From NCBI GenBank assembly GCA_963813375.1, contig CAWEYT010000015.1, forward strand, positions 62,001-126,000: a stretch of 64,000 bases of DNA, in the 5' to 3' direction. Source of the stretch: DASTFY01 sp963813375 (lineage in GTDB: Bacteria; Actinomycetota; Acidimicrobiia; Acidimicrobiales; Ilumatobacteraceae). Below the pieces are notes generated by a model, which did not search any database, had not been told where the DNA came from, and was given only the letters and a program-made list of their open reading frames with translations. Positions 18,919-28,001 of this stretch are shown here, in pieces. The position numbers and the translations under genes are program-made. Each line of letters opens with the position of its first letter. Positions within the stretch are counted from its first letter, which is position 1.

Positions 18919-20187
18919 GTGCCTGGTCTGGACCTCCGGTTGCGAGCCGGCTCGACCGAGCTCTTCGCCCTCCCCTGGTTGGAGCCCTTGGGCGAGTGGG
19001 ATGCCGCCGTGGTCGAGTTCCGTGACATCGCTGTCGGCCTGAGCCGCCACCTCGTCCGCTTCGTCGAGGCCGACGGCCGCCTCTGGGCGTTGAAGGAGCT
19101 GCCGAGGCGCACGGCACTGCACGAGTACACGATGCTGCGCGAGCTGGAGCAGCGATCGATGACCGCCGTCCGGGCCGCGGGGCTGGTCATCCAGCCGTTC
19201 GACGACACGGCCATCCTGGTCACCCACTTCCTGGAGCGCTCCTGGCAGTACCGGCGCCTGCTGCTGCGGGTCCCGTTCACCAGCACCGCGCATCGCGCCC
19301 GCCTCTTCGACGCGGTCGCTGGGCTCCTCGTGGATCTCCACCGGAACGGCGTGTTCTGGGGTGATTGCTCTCTCAACAACTCGTTGTTCATGCGGGACGG
19401 TCAGGAGATCCGGGCCTGGTTGGTCGACGCGGAGACGGCGGAATGCCACGGACTCTTGAGCGACGGACAGCGCCAACTGGACCTCGAGATCATGGTCGAG
19501 AACGTGCTCGGGGGACTGCTCGACGTCGCCGCCCGGCTGGAGGCACCCGAGGACATCGTGGATCAGCTGGTGGCCGAGGCCGAGGGGGTGGTCTCGCGCT
19601 ACGAGCACCTGTGGACCCTGCTGCACGACGAGCCCCTCATCGGCTTGAGCGATGCCGACGAGGTCGGCGCCCGCCTGCGTCGCCTCAACGACCTGGGCTT
19701 CGCCGTCGACGAGGTTCGCCTCGAGGCGGCCGGCGGTGCCGGCGAGCGGGCCCGGCTGCGCACGGCGGTCGCCGGACGCACGTTCCATGCCGACCGGCTC
19801 CGGTTGCTGACCGGTCTGGAGGTGGGGGAGGGCCAGGCCACCGTGCTGATGCACGATCTCAGGGCTCACCGTGACCGTCTGCGGGAGGAGTGGCGCGAGG
19901 AGGTGCCAGAGCCGGCGGCGGCGCGGTTCTGGATGCACGACGTGTACACACCGGGCGTCGAGCAGGCCCACCGCGCCGTCGGCCTGCTGGGCGACCCGGT
20001 CCAGGCCTACTGCGACCTCCTCGAGGTCCGTTGGCTGCTGAGCGAGCAGGCAGGGGAAGACGTGGGCGACGGACCCGCCCTCGAAGCCCTGGCTCGTCGC
20101 CGGGCCCCTGACGGCTCCGCCGCCACGATGGGCATCCTCGATGTGTTCACCCGCGAGCTGCCGGTCATCAAGGAAAGTGGGACCTAA
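18919..20187 (+). CDS. DUF4032 domain protein (kinase-like fold)
   Basis: A 422-residue protein of the actinobacterial DUF4032 family. The N-terminal 230 residues resemble a lipopolysaccharide-kinase/aminoglycoside-kinase fold: WALKELP (putative ATP lysine), HRNGVFWGDCSLNNSLF (HxD-like catalytic loop with D and N, near residue 150) and VDAETAE (metal-binding DxE). The DUF4032 C-terminal part follows with FWMHDVYTPGVEQAHRAVG. No function is established; phosphotransfer is inference from the motifs. It is divergent from eno and leads into the carbohydrate island. Confidence 0.8.
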   Translation: MPGLDLRLRAGSTELFALPWLEPLGEWDAAVVEFRDIAVGLSRHLVRFVEADGRLWALKELPRRTALHEYTMLRELEQRSMTAVRAAGLVIQPFDDTAILVTHFLERSWQYRRLLLRVPFTSTAHRARLFDAVAGLLVDLHRNGVFWGDCSLNNSLFMRDGQEIRAWLVDAETAECHGLLSDGQRQLDLEIMVENVLGGLLDVAARLEAPEDIVDQLVAEAEGVVSRYEHLWTLLHDEPLIGLSDADEVGARLRRLNDLGFAVDEVRLEAAGGAGERARLRTAVAGRTFHADRLRLLTGLEVGEGQATVLMHDLRAHRDRLREEWREEVPEPAAARFWMHDVYTPGVEQAHRAVGLLGDPVQAYCDLLEVRWLLSEQAGEDVGDGPALEALARRRAPDGSAATMGILDVFTRELPVIKESGT

Positions 20188-20202
20188 CCTGTTCCCTCGG
20201 TG

Positions 20203-20571
20203 ATGATCTGCCCGGAATGCGGGCGCGAATACGTCCCGCGGCACTGTTGGTCACGGCGTCGGCGCTGGTGTTCGGGGTCGTGCCGGCGGCGGATGATACG
20301 GGAGCTGCGTGATCTGTCGTTCACCGTGTACCGGTGCAGCGCGGCGATCGAGATGCCGGATGTCATCAAGGCTCGGGACGAGCTCATTCACCGGTTCGTG
20401 AGCGCGGCCATATCAACCCCGGCCGTGACGGCTTCGCCGACGCCGGACCTCTGGACCGGCAGCGACGGCGCTGACGAGCTCCCGTTGTACTGCGAACCCG
20501 AACGAGCCCTTGCGTCGACGCGCTCCAGCCGATCAGCGCATCTGGACGAGGCGCTCGGCGATATCGCGTGA
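20203..20571 (+). CDS. Small zinc-ribbon protein
   Basis: A 122-residue hypothetical with an N-terminal zinc-binding pattern: CPECGREYVPRHCWSRRRRW (C-x2-C then C), followed by CSGSC and RRRMIRELR. The CxxCG ... WCSxxCRxR arrangement is common in small actinobacterial and phage zinc-ribbon proteins. The rest has no recognisable feature, and its last 13 codons are antisense to the end of the GH3 gene, so the true end may be earlier. GTG at 20200 is an alternative start. It lies 15 nt after the DUF4032 stop. Function unknown. Confidence 0.45.
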   Translation: MICPECGREYVPRHCWSRRRRWCSGSCRRRMIRELRDLSFTVYRCSAAIEMPDVIKARDELIHRFVSAAISTPAVTASPTPDLWTGSDGADELPLYCEPERALASTRSSRSAHLDEALGDIA

Positions 20572-22989
20572 CGAGGTGCCGACGCGAAGCTCGTAGGCGC
20601 CAGGCACCTCGATCCAGGCGTGGGTGCCGACGTCCCACGTCTGGTAGGTCCGCGGGTCAAGCTCGATCCGGGTGGTCGTCGAACCCCCGGCGGGCACGCC
20701 GACCTTGGTGAACCCGGCGAGGCGCTGATCGGGCTCGTCGCCGGAACCTTCGTGGGCGCTGCGGTGTGCGTAGACCTGCACGACGCCGACGCCGTCGCGG
20801 GTGCTCGTGTTGGAGAGGTCGACCTCGACGGAGAACGGGTCGATCGGACGCGCGCCGGTGATCGCCACGTCGGCGTACCCGAGGCCGTAGCCGAACGCGA
20901 ACAGCGGCTCCCGCCCGACGGTGTCGTACCAGCGGTAGCCGACGAGGCGGCGTTCACGGTAGGCGGCGACGCCGTTGCGGCCGGGATGGTGCTCGAACGC
21001 CGGGGTGTCCTCGAGGCGGCGCGGGAACGTGACCGGCAACCGGCCCTGCGGCTCGACGTCGCCGAGGAGGACGTCGACCAACGAGTCGCCCATCTCCTGG
21101 CCCGGGAACCAGGCCATGAGCACCGCAGGGACCGACTCGACCCACGGCATCGCCACGGGGGAACCGGCGTTGACCACGACCACGGTGCGGGGGCACACCT
21201 CCACGACGCGAGCGATCAGCTCGTCCTGCCGACCGGGGAGTCCGAGCTCGGCGCGATCCCAACCCTCGCTCTCCCAGTCGTCGTTGGTGCCGACGATCAC
21301 GATCGCCACGTCGGCCGCCGCCGCGGTGTCCACGGCGTCGGCCATCGCATCGCCGATCTGGGGAGCCTGGGCGCCGACGTTCACCCCTCCCAGTCCCATG
21401 CCGGTTCGGCGATGGCGAACCTCGACGGACAGCGCGTACGACGCGTCCTGCTTCGAGCTCGACGGTCCCGGTGACCTCGTCCCGGCCGAGGCCGAAGAAC
21501 GAGCCGCCGGCCGGGGCGTCGGCGTTGTCGAGCAGGACGTTGCCGTCGACGAGCACTCGGGCCGTCGCCACCGACTCGACACCGAAGGCCCAGCCGCCCG
21601 AGACGTCCGGGGTGAACGTCGTGCTGAGCCTGGCGCCGAACTCAGGGTTGGCGTCGTCGCGACCGACGGGGTCGGCCACCCACTTGATCCGCACCGTGCC
21701 GGTGGTCGTGGTCCGCGTCCGGCTCGGCGGCCGTCTTGATCGAGCTCGTCGGGATCGACGAAGTAGTCGACCGTGACCGGTCCGCACAGCCGGAGGTCGA
21801 GCTCGGGAAGCCTTCGATTGATGGTGCACCCCACGGCGTGGGTGACGTCGACGCCGTGCGGTCGCAACCGTTCGACGATCGCCTCGAGCGGGTGGCTGAC
21901 GTGCGTCGGGGTGACGTGGGCGCTGCCCCCACCCATGATCTGGCCGATCGCCGCGTTCGGGCCGATCACGGCCACCCGCCGCAGTGCCGTCCGCCGCGAG
22001 CGGCAACGTCGGCCGTGCCCGACGCGTCCGGCACGTTGCGCAGCAGCACCATCCCTCTGGCGCCGGCCAGGCGGATCAAGGCCCGGTCGTCGGGGTCGTC
22101 ACGGGTCAGCTCCGGCCCAGGGCCTTCACCCGCGAGCGCGCCCACCCGGTCCATCAGCGTGAGCACGTTGAGCGCCGCGCCGCGCACCAGCTCGGCGGTG
22201 ACGTCGCCGCGCTCGACCGCGTCGATCAGCGCCTGGCCACGGCAGCGCGTCGGGCCCGGCATCTCGAGGTCGAGCCCGGCGGTGAGCGCTTCGGTGGTCG
22301 AGTGCAGCCCGAACCAGTCGCTCATCACCAGGCCGTCGAAGCCCCACTCGCCGCGGAGCACGCCGCGCAGCATCGGCTCGCTGTCCGCGGCGAACGGTCC
22401 GTTGATCCGGTTGTACGCGGTCATCACGGCGAGCACGCCCGCCTCCTTGACCACCGCCTCGAACGGCACGAGGTACAGCTCGCGCAACGTTCGCTCGTCG
22501 ATCTGCGAGTCGATCGACATGCGTTCGAACTCGGTGTCGTTGCCGACGAAGTGCTTGACACACGCCGCCACGCCCTCGGACTGCAGACCCCGCACGTACC
22601 CCACCGCGATGCGCGACGTGAGGTAGGGGTCCTCGCTCATGCACTCGAAGTTGCGGCCCCCGGTCGGAGTGCGGTGGAGGTTGACCGTCGGCGCCAGCAG
22701 GACACCGGCGCCCTTGGCCTTCGTCTCGCGGCCCAGCACCTGCCCGATCCGCTCGACGAGGTCGGGATCCCACGTCGCAGCGAGCGCCGTGCTGCACGGC
22801 ACATCGAGCGACGCCGGGCCGTCGAAGCGGGTACCGCGCGCCCCGACCGGGCCATCGCTCACCCGCAGCGCTGGGATGCCCAGGCGATCGACGTGGGCCG
22901 TGTGCCAGAAGTCGACGCCGGCGAGCAGCGAGACCTGTTCGGCGAGCGTGAGTTGTTCGACCAGCTCCTCTGGCGAGGCCCGCCGTCAT
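20533..22989 (-). CDS. Glycoside hydrolase family 3 beta-glucosidase with PA14 insert (four frameshifts)
   Basis: A GH3 beta-glycosidase of about 815 residues. In order: N-terminal GH3 barrel (KHFVGNDTE, then the nucleophile Asp in LVMSDWFG), first part of the C-terminal domain (VIGPNA), an inserted PA14 carbohydrate-binding domain (DYFVDPDELDQ to WAFGVESVATARVLVDG), the rest of the C-domain (IVIVGTNDDWESEG) and a fibronectin-III-like tail (SNTSTRDGVGVVQVY). Frames change near 22982 (extra G), 21980, 21725 and 21440. The ATG at 22989 overlaps the permease stop (ATGA), so it is the last gene of the import operon and likely hydrolyses imported oligosaccharides. No signal peptide is seen. Confidence 0.82.
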
Positions 22990-23978
22990 CCCTTGACGGC
23001 GCCGGCCAGCAGGCCGCGGACGAAGTACCGCTGGAGGAGGAAGAACACGAGCAGGGGCACGGCCATCGAGACGAAAGCGGCGGCCGTGAGCAGGTGCCAC
23101 GACTGACCGAACGTGCCGCCGACCTCGACCAGCTTGGCGATGATCGGCTTGTTCTTGGCGCCGCCGTACACGAGGCCGATCAGCAGGTCGTTCCAGATGA
23201 ACATGAACTGGAAGATCGCCAGCGACGCCAGCGCCGGCACCGACAGCGGCAGCACGAGGCGGGTGAACACGGTGAGGTGACCGGCCCCGTCGACCCGGGC
23301 CGCCTCGATGATCTCCCTGGGCAAGGACGACATGAAGTTCTTGAGGATGAAGATGCAGAACGGCAGGCCGAAGCACACGTGCGCCACCCAGACCGCGGCG
23401 ACGCTGTTGTTGAGGTGGAGGTACGGGAAGATCGTGACGTCGCCGATGTGGGCGCCGCCGGTGATCAGGCGCAGCAACGGGATCAACGCCATCTGCAGCG
23501 GCACCACGAGCATCGCCACCACGGCCACGAACAGCCAGTCGCGGCCCTTGAACTTCATCCACGAGAACGCGTACGCGGCCATCGCACCGATGCCCACCGA
23601 CAGGATCACCGCGGGCACCGTGATCTTCACGGAGTTGAAGAAGAACTGGGTGAGGTTGGCGCTGCCCGGCGACGACGAGAGCACGGCGTCGTAGTTGCTG
23701 AGCGTGAACTTGGGCCGGATGAAGGCCTCCCACCACCCCGACGTCTTGACCTCCTCCTCGGGCCGCACCGAGGAGACGAGCAGGCCGAACGTGGGGATCG
23801 TCCACAGGAGCACGAGGGCGATGACGATGTAGCGCCCGCCGCGGCTCGACAGCGAAGCGCTCACCGACCGCCCGATCGGCTCACCTCCCATCGCCGCCTC
23901 GACCGTCGTGTCGTCCGGCAGCGCCCCGGACCCGATGGTGGTGGCCTCGACCGGCTCGGCGACCACGCTCGAGCTCAC
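22986..23978 (-). CDS. Carbohydrate ABC transporter permease (MalG-like)
   Basis: A 330-residue inner-membrane permease of CUT1 sugar importers. Six membrane spans follow a 45-residue hydrophilic N-terminus; the ATPase-docking EAA loop is EAARVDGAGHLTVFTRLVLP near residue 233. It ends overlapping the GH3 start. Upstream are the MalF-like permease and the binding protein. Substrate probably an oligosaccharide, by context. Confidence 0.9.
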   Translation of the reverse strand: MSSSVVAEPVEATTIGSGALPDDTTVEAAMGGEPIGRSVSASLSSRGGRYIVIALVLLWTIPTFGLLVSSVRPEEEVKTSGWWEAFIRPKFTLSNYDAVLSSSPGSANLTQFFFNSVKITVPAVILSVGIGAMAAYAFSWMKFKGRDWLFVAVVAMLVVPLQMALIPLLRLITGGAHIGDVTIFPYLHLNNSVAAVWVAHVCFGLPFCIFILKNFMSSLPREIIEAARVDGAGHLTVFTRLVLPLSVPALASLAIFQFMFIWNDLLIGLVYGGAKNKPIIAKLVEVGGTFGQSWHLLTAAAFVSMAVPLLVFFLLQRYFVRGLLAGAVKG

Positions 23979-24009
23979 GCTCGGCTGCCGATGCTCGGGT
24001 TGACGATGC

Positions 24010-25021
24010 TCATGACCGCTCCTCCGCCCGTCGCTGGGCCCGCCGGTTCATGACCACGACCGGGATCACCAACACGAACAAGAGCACGGCGTACGCCGAT
24101 CCGAAGCCGCTGCGGCCCTGCACGAAGTAGACCCGGTAGAACTCGTTGGCGATCGTGCTCGTGCCGAAGTTGCCGCCGGTCGTCGCGGCCACGATGTCGA
24201 ACACCTTGAGCGCGGCGATCGCCGTGATCGTGGCGACGGTGACGACGGTGGCGGTGATGTACGGCAGGGTCACCTTGTAGAAGACCTGGCGCTTGGTCGC
24301 CCCGTCGACCCTGGCGGCCTCGATCAGCGCCTCGGGCACGCCCTTGATGGCCGCCGAGAAGAAGACCGTCGCCAACCCCGTCGCCGCCCAGATGAAGATG
24401 ACGACCAGCAGGAACGTGTTCATGCCCGGCGCCGAGCTCGGGGGGTTGAGACGCACCGATGTTGCGATCGACGAGCCAGATCTTGTCGCCGTCGCCCCCG
24501 AGGCTGGCCGGCAGCCCCGGGATCGCCTTCGCGACCTGGTTGGCCAGGCCGACCTCGAACGGCGGGCCGGCGTAGATGAACTTCCAGATGATGCCGGCGC
24601 CGGCCAGCGAGATCGCCGCCGGGATGAAGATCAGCGACTTCGCCACCTTCTCGCCGCGCATCCCGTCGGCGAAGCGGGCGATGGCGAGCCCGACGATGAC
24701 CACGAACAGGGTGCCGCCGACCACCCAGGTGAAGGTGTTGAACAAGATCAGCCGGGTGCCCTTGCCGGAGAAGATCTCGTCGTAGTTGTCGAGCCCGACC
24801 CAGCTCTTGCCGCCGTCGTCGCGGAAGCTCACCCAGATCGTGCGGACCGCCGGCACGAACAGCCCGGCGAACACGAGGAACACGGCCGGGCCTGCGAACA
24901 CCAACACCTGCCCCCGCTCGCGCCACGCGCCGGGCAGGTACTTGGTGAGGGCATACAGCCCGAGCAGGACGGCGCCGAGGATCGCCAGCATGATCATCAC
25001 TTGAAGGAACGCACTGGCCAT
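24010..25021 (-). CDS. Carbohydrate ABC transporter permease (MalF-like, frameshifted)
   Basis: The partner CUT1 permease, about 337 residues. The N-terminal half (membrane spans and FRDDGGKSWVGLDNYDEIF) is in one frame; after a shift near 24455 the second half continues with NTFLLVVIFIWAATGLATVFF and the EAA loop EAARVDGATKRQVFYKVTLP. It starts 119 nt downstream of the binding-protein stop, separated by a hairpin, and 32 nt before the MalG-like gene. Confidence 0.86.
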
Positions 25022-25086
25022 GTGATCCCCTCTCCGCCCCTAGCCCCTGTCGACCAGTGGTGGACGTCAACCTACCCCAACGTGTG

Positions 25087-25122
25087 CGAGGGGGCCCGGA
25101 GCCGAAGCCCCGGACCCCCTCG
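25087..25122 (-). terminator. Stem-loop between binding-protein and permease genes
   Basis: CGAGGGGG pairs with CCCCCTCG and, after one mismatch, CCGG with CCGG, leaving a 10-nt loop. It begins 18 nt downstream of the binding-protein stop on the transcribed (minus) strand. No U-tract. Such hairpins after a binding-protein gene usually stabilise its 3' end or reduce read-through, giving more binding protein than permease. Confidence 0.5.
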
Positions 25123-25139
25123 ACTAGTCTGCTGTGTGA

Positions 25140-26596
25140 TCAGCTGGCGGGCCAGCTCGCTTCGATGTTGTCGAGCATGTCCTCGGTGCTGCCACCGACG
25201 ATCCAGGCGGTCGCCTCCGTCCAGAACGTGCCGGACCCGACCGCGCCGGGCATCATGTCGGCACCGTCGAAGCGGAAGACCTCCGAGCTCGCCAGCAGCT
25301 CGGCGAACGACGCCAGTTCAGCGGGTCGGTGATCTGCGACGCATCGATGTCGTTGCGGGGCGAGAGCTCCGGGGGCGATGCGTTGGCCATCTCCACCGCA
25401 TAGTCGGCCGACGTGGCGTACAGGATGACGTCCCACGTCTCGGGCTTGTCGGTGCCTGCGGACGAGCAGGTCGCCGGCGCCGAGCATCACCCGCGGGTCA
25501 CCCTCTTCGGCGACGGGCAGGTAGAAGAACGTGACGTCCGCAGCGGGGTCGTCGGGCGGGCCCACGACCGTCCCCTCCGGGAACAGCCCGTAGTAGAAGC
25601 TCGCCTGGCGGTGCATGTAGCAGTCGCCCGTGGTGATCGGCACGCCGCCGTCCTGGAACTTCGTCGTGGCGATCGCCTTGACGTTGTTCTCGCCGCCCAT
25701 GTAGTCGGCGTTCTTGAGGATCGCCGCCCACCGCGTCGGCGACGGCCTTGACCTGCGGGTCGTTGAACGGGATCTCGTGGGCGACCCACTGGTCGTAGAC
25801 CTCGGGACCGTTGATGCGCAGCATGAAGTCCTCGAACCAGTCGGTGATCGGCCAGCCGGTGGCCACGCCCGACTCGATGCCGGCGCACCACGGGGTGCCC
25901 CCGTCGGCGACGATCTGGTCGGACAGCGCGGTCAGCTCCTCGAGCGTCTCGGGGACCTCGTAGCCGCCCTCCTCGAAGGCCGCCGGGCTGTACCACACCA
26001 TCGACTTGACGTTGGCGCGCCACGGAATGCCCTTGATCGCATCGTCGACGGTGTAGAGGTCCTCCCAGCCCTGGGATGAAGTCGTCGCTGGCATGCTCGG
26101 CGACGTTCTCAGGGAAGGTGATGAGGCTGTCCGCCAGCGTGCGCAACAGACCCGGCTGCGGGAAGTCGATCACGTCAGGCGGGCTGCCGCCCTGGAGCAA
26201 CACCGGGGCCTGGACCTCGAACTGGTCCGTGCCCTGGAAGTCGATCGTGACGCCGGTGCACTCGACGAGCGGCGCCCACCAGTCGGTGAAGCGCTGGATG
26301 GCGTCGGGATCGTTCTCGCTGTTGCGGACCGGTGAGAGGACGCTGACCGTCTTGCCCTCGTGCTGCTGGTCGCACGGGATCTCGCCGTTGACCAGACCCT
26401 CGCCGGCGGCCCCAGCCTTCGGTGCCCGCCGTGGTCCCGGGCGCTCGTCCCAGCGGGCGCTTCGGTGCCAGCGGGCGCTTCGGTCCCGAGCGGCCGCTGT
26501 GGTGTCAGCGGACCCGCCGTCGTCGTCGGAGCCACAGGCGACGAGGACCAGGGACGTGACGGCCCCGAGTGCTGCGACGCGTTTGCCGTATCTCAT
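25140..26596 (-). CDS. Extracellular sugar-binding lipoprotein (several frameshifts)
   Basis: Family 1 extracellular solute-binding protein of the CUT1 importer, about 470 residues. The ATG at 26596 begins MRYGKRVAALGAVTSLVL with lipobox LVAC and a Ser/Asp-rich linker; two 18-bp tandem units at 26447-26482 encode an EAPAGT spacer in the correct frame. Conserved parts include DWWAPLVECTG, GIPWRANVKSMVWYSP, TTGDCYMHRQASFYYG and the C-terminal PGAVGSGTFWTEATAWI. At least four frame changes occur (in the linker, and near 26090, 25730, 25460 and 25320). First gene of the importer operon; a candidate operator lies upstream. Confidence 0.8.
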
Positions 26597-26694
26597 ACTG
26601 AGTTCTCCCCCTTCAGGCGCACGGTCCAGGCGGGCTGACGACCCGATCGGCTGGTCCACCCCACACCGCCGTGCGCTTGCGTTGCGTTATGGAA

Positions 26695-26715
26695 ATGGTG
26701 TGGAATCGCATGGAA
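26695..26715. promoter_or_regulatory. Candidate LacI-type operator, importer promoter copy
   Basis: ATGGTGTGGAA-N3-CATGGAA, matching 18 of 21 positions of the sequence at 30832-30852 just before the first LacI gene. TGGAA recurs here at about 10-11 bp steps (26691, 26702 and 26712). It lies in the 253-nt region between the divergent binding-protein and ATPase genes, so one bound regulator could control both. Inference from the repeat and positions. Confidence 0.5.
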
Positions 26716-26762
26716 GATTCCGAGCGGAACCATAGCAGTCGGTTCGGCAAAGGGGAAGACGC

Positions 26763-26828
26763 CGTCGGCAAGAATCGACGGCGTCGGCAAGAATCGGCCG
26801 CGTCAGCAAGAATCGGCCGCGTCAGCAA
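26763..26828. repeat. 19-bp tandem repeat, 3.5 copies
   Basis: Units CGTCGGCAAGAATCGACGG, CGTCGGCAAGAATCGGCCG and CGTCAGCAAGAATCGGCCG follow each other without gaps, then a partial CGTCAGCAA. The array ends 21 nt before the ABC ATPase GTG start, so it lies in the leader or core promoter of that gene. A 19-bp period is nearly two helical turns, which would place bound proteins on one face. Confidence 0.8.
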
Positions 26829-26849
26829 CGGCAGAGAACGGGGGCCGCC

Positions 26850-28001
26850 GTGGGCAGCATCATGCTCAACGAGATCGACAAGGTGTACGAGAACGGGTTC
26901 CACGCCGTGCACAAGCTCACGCTCGATGTCGCCGACGGCGAGTTCCTGGTGCTCGTCGGCCCGTCCGGCTGTGGCAAGTCGACCGCGCTGCGCATGATCG
27001 CCGGGCCTCGAGTCGATCACGTCCGGCGAGCTGCGCATCGGCGACAGGGTCGTGAACGACCTCGAGCCCAAGGACCGCGACATCGCGATGGTGTTCCAGT
27101 CGTACGCGCTGTACCCGCACCTCACGGTGCGCAACAACATCGCCTTCGCGCTGAAGCTGAAGAAGATGCCCAAGGAGGAGATCAACGAGCGCGTCGAGAA
27201 GGCCGCCCGGATCCTCGAGCTCACCGAGAACCTCGACCGGCGACCCGGCCAGCTGTCGGGCGGCCAGCGTCAGCGGGTGGCGATGGGGCGGGCGATCGTG
27301 CGCCAGCCCCAGGCGTTCCTGATGGACGAGCCGCTGTCGAACCTGGACGCCAAGCTGCGCGTGCAGATGCGCGCCGAGGTCTCCAAGATCCAGCACTCGC
27401 TCAACGTCACCACCGTCTACGTGACCCACGACCAGATCGAGGCGATGACGATGGGCGACCGGGTGGCTGTGCTCTCGCGCTGGCGTACCTGCAGCAGGTG
27501 GACACGCCGCAGAACCTCTACGACCACCCGAACAACCTGTTCGTCGGCGCCTTCATCGGCTCGCCGCAGATGAACCTGCTCGAAGCCACCGTGTCGCGCA
27601 ACGGCGACGGCACGACGCTGCTCGTCGGCAGCAGCACGCTCACCGTGCCGGCGTCGGTGTTGGCGGCCCGCCCGTCGCTCGCCGGCTACGACGGCAGGCG
27701 AGTTGCCGTCGGGATCCGTCCCGAGCACCTGTCGACCGCCGCCGAGGGCGCGCCCGACACCATCAAGGGTGTCATCGACGTCCGCGAGGGCCTCGGCTCC
27801 GAGGTCATCCTCCACATGACCACCGACGCCGTCGGCGTCGACACTGCGGCGGCCGAGAACAAGGTGGAGACGTCGGACCGCGTCGTCGTGGCCCGCGTCG
27901 AGCCGTACACGAAGGCGCAGGTTGGCGAGCGGGCAGTGCTGGGCGTCGACACCAGTCGGCTCCACCTGTTCGACCTCGACACCGGCCTGTCGCTCAACTG
28001 A
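26850..28001 (+). CDS. Sugar ABC transporter ATPase, MsmK/UgpC type (two frameshifts)
   Basis: The ATPase of the CUT1 importer, about 383 residues. Walker A GPSGCGKST (about residue 38), Q-loop VFQSYALYPH, signature LSGGQRQRVAMGRAI, Walker B AFLMDEPLSNLDAKLR and H-loop YVTHDQIEAMTM are all present, followed by the MalK-type regulatory TOBE/OB domain (GIRPEHL). Frames change near 27003 (one extra G) and 27475. It starts at GTG 26850 and is divergent from the binding-protein gene. Members of this group often serve several importers. Confidence 0.87.
   Translation: MGSIMLNEIDKVYENGFHAVHKLTLDVADGEFLVLVGPSGCGKSTALRMIAGPRVDHVRRAAHRRQGRERPRAQGPRHRDGVPVVRAVPAPHGAQQHRLRAEAEEDAQGGDQRARREGRPDPRAHREPRPATRPAVGRPASAGGDGAGDRAPAPGVPDGRAAVEPGRQAARADARRGLQDPALAQRHHRLRDPRPDRGDDDGRPGGCALALAYLQQVDTPQNLYDHPNNLFVGAFIGSPQMNLLEATVSRNGDGTTLLVGSSTLTVPASVLAARPSLAGYDGRRVAVGIRPEHLSTAAEGAPDTIKGVIDVREGLGSEVILHMTTDAVGVDTAAAENKVETSDRVVVARVEPYTKAQVGERAVLGVDTSRLHLFDLDTGLSLN

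Noticed and set aside
26447..26482. Two 18-bp tandem units considered as a regulatory repeat
   Set aside because: In the correct frame they encode an EAPAGT lipoprotein linker, so they are coding repeats.
26763..26828. Short tandem array considered as a CRISPR
   Set aside because: Units are contiguous with no spacers and no cas genes are nearby.
26613..27224. Minus-strand frame over the ATPase start and the tandem array
   Set aside because: Antisense to conserved Walker A sequence; the array translates to Arg-rich nonsense.
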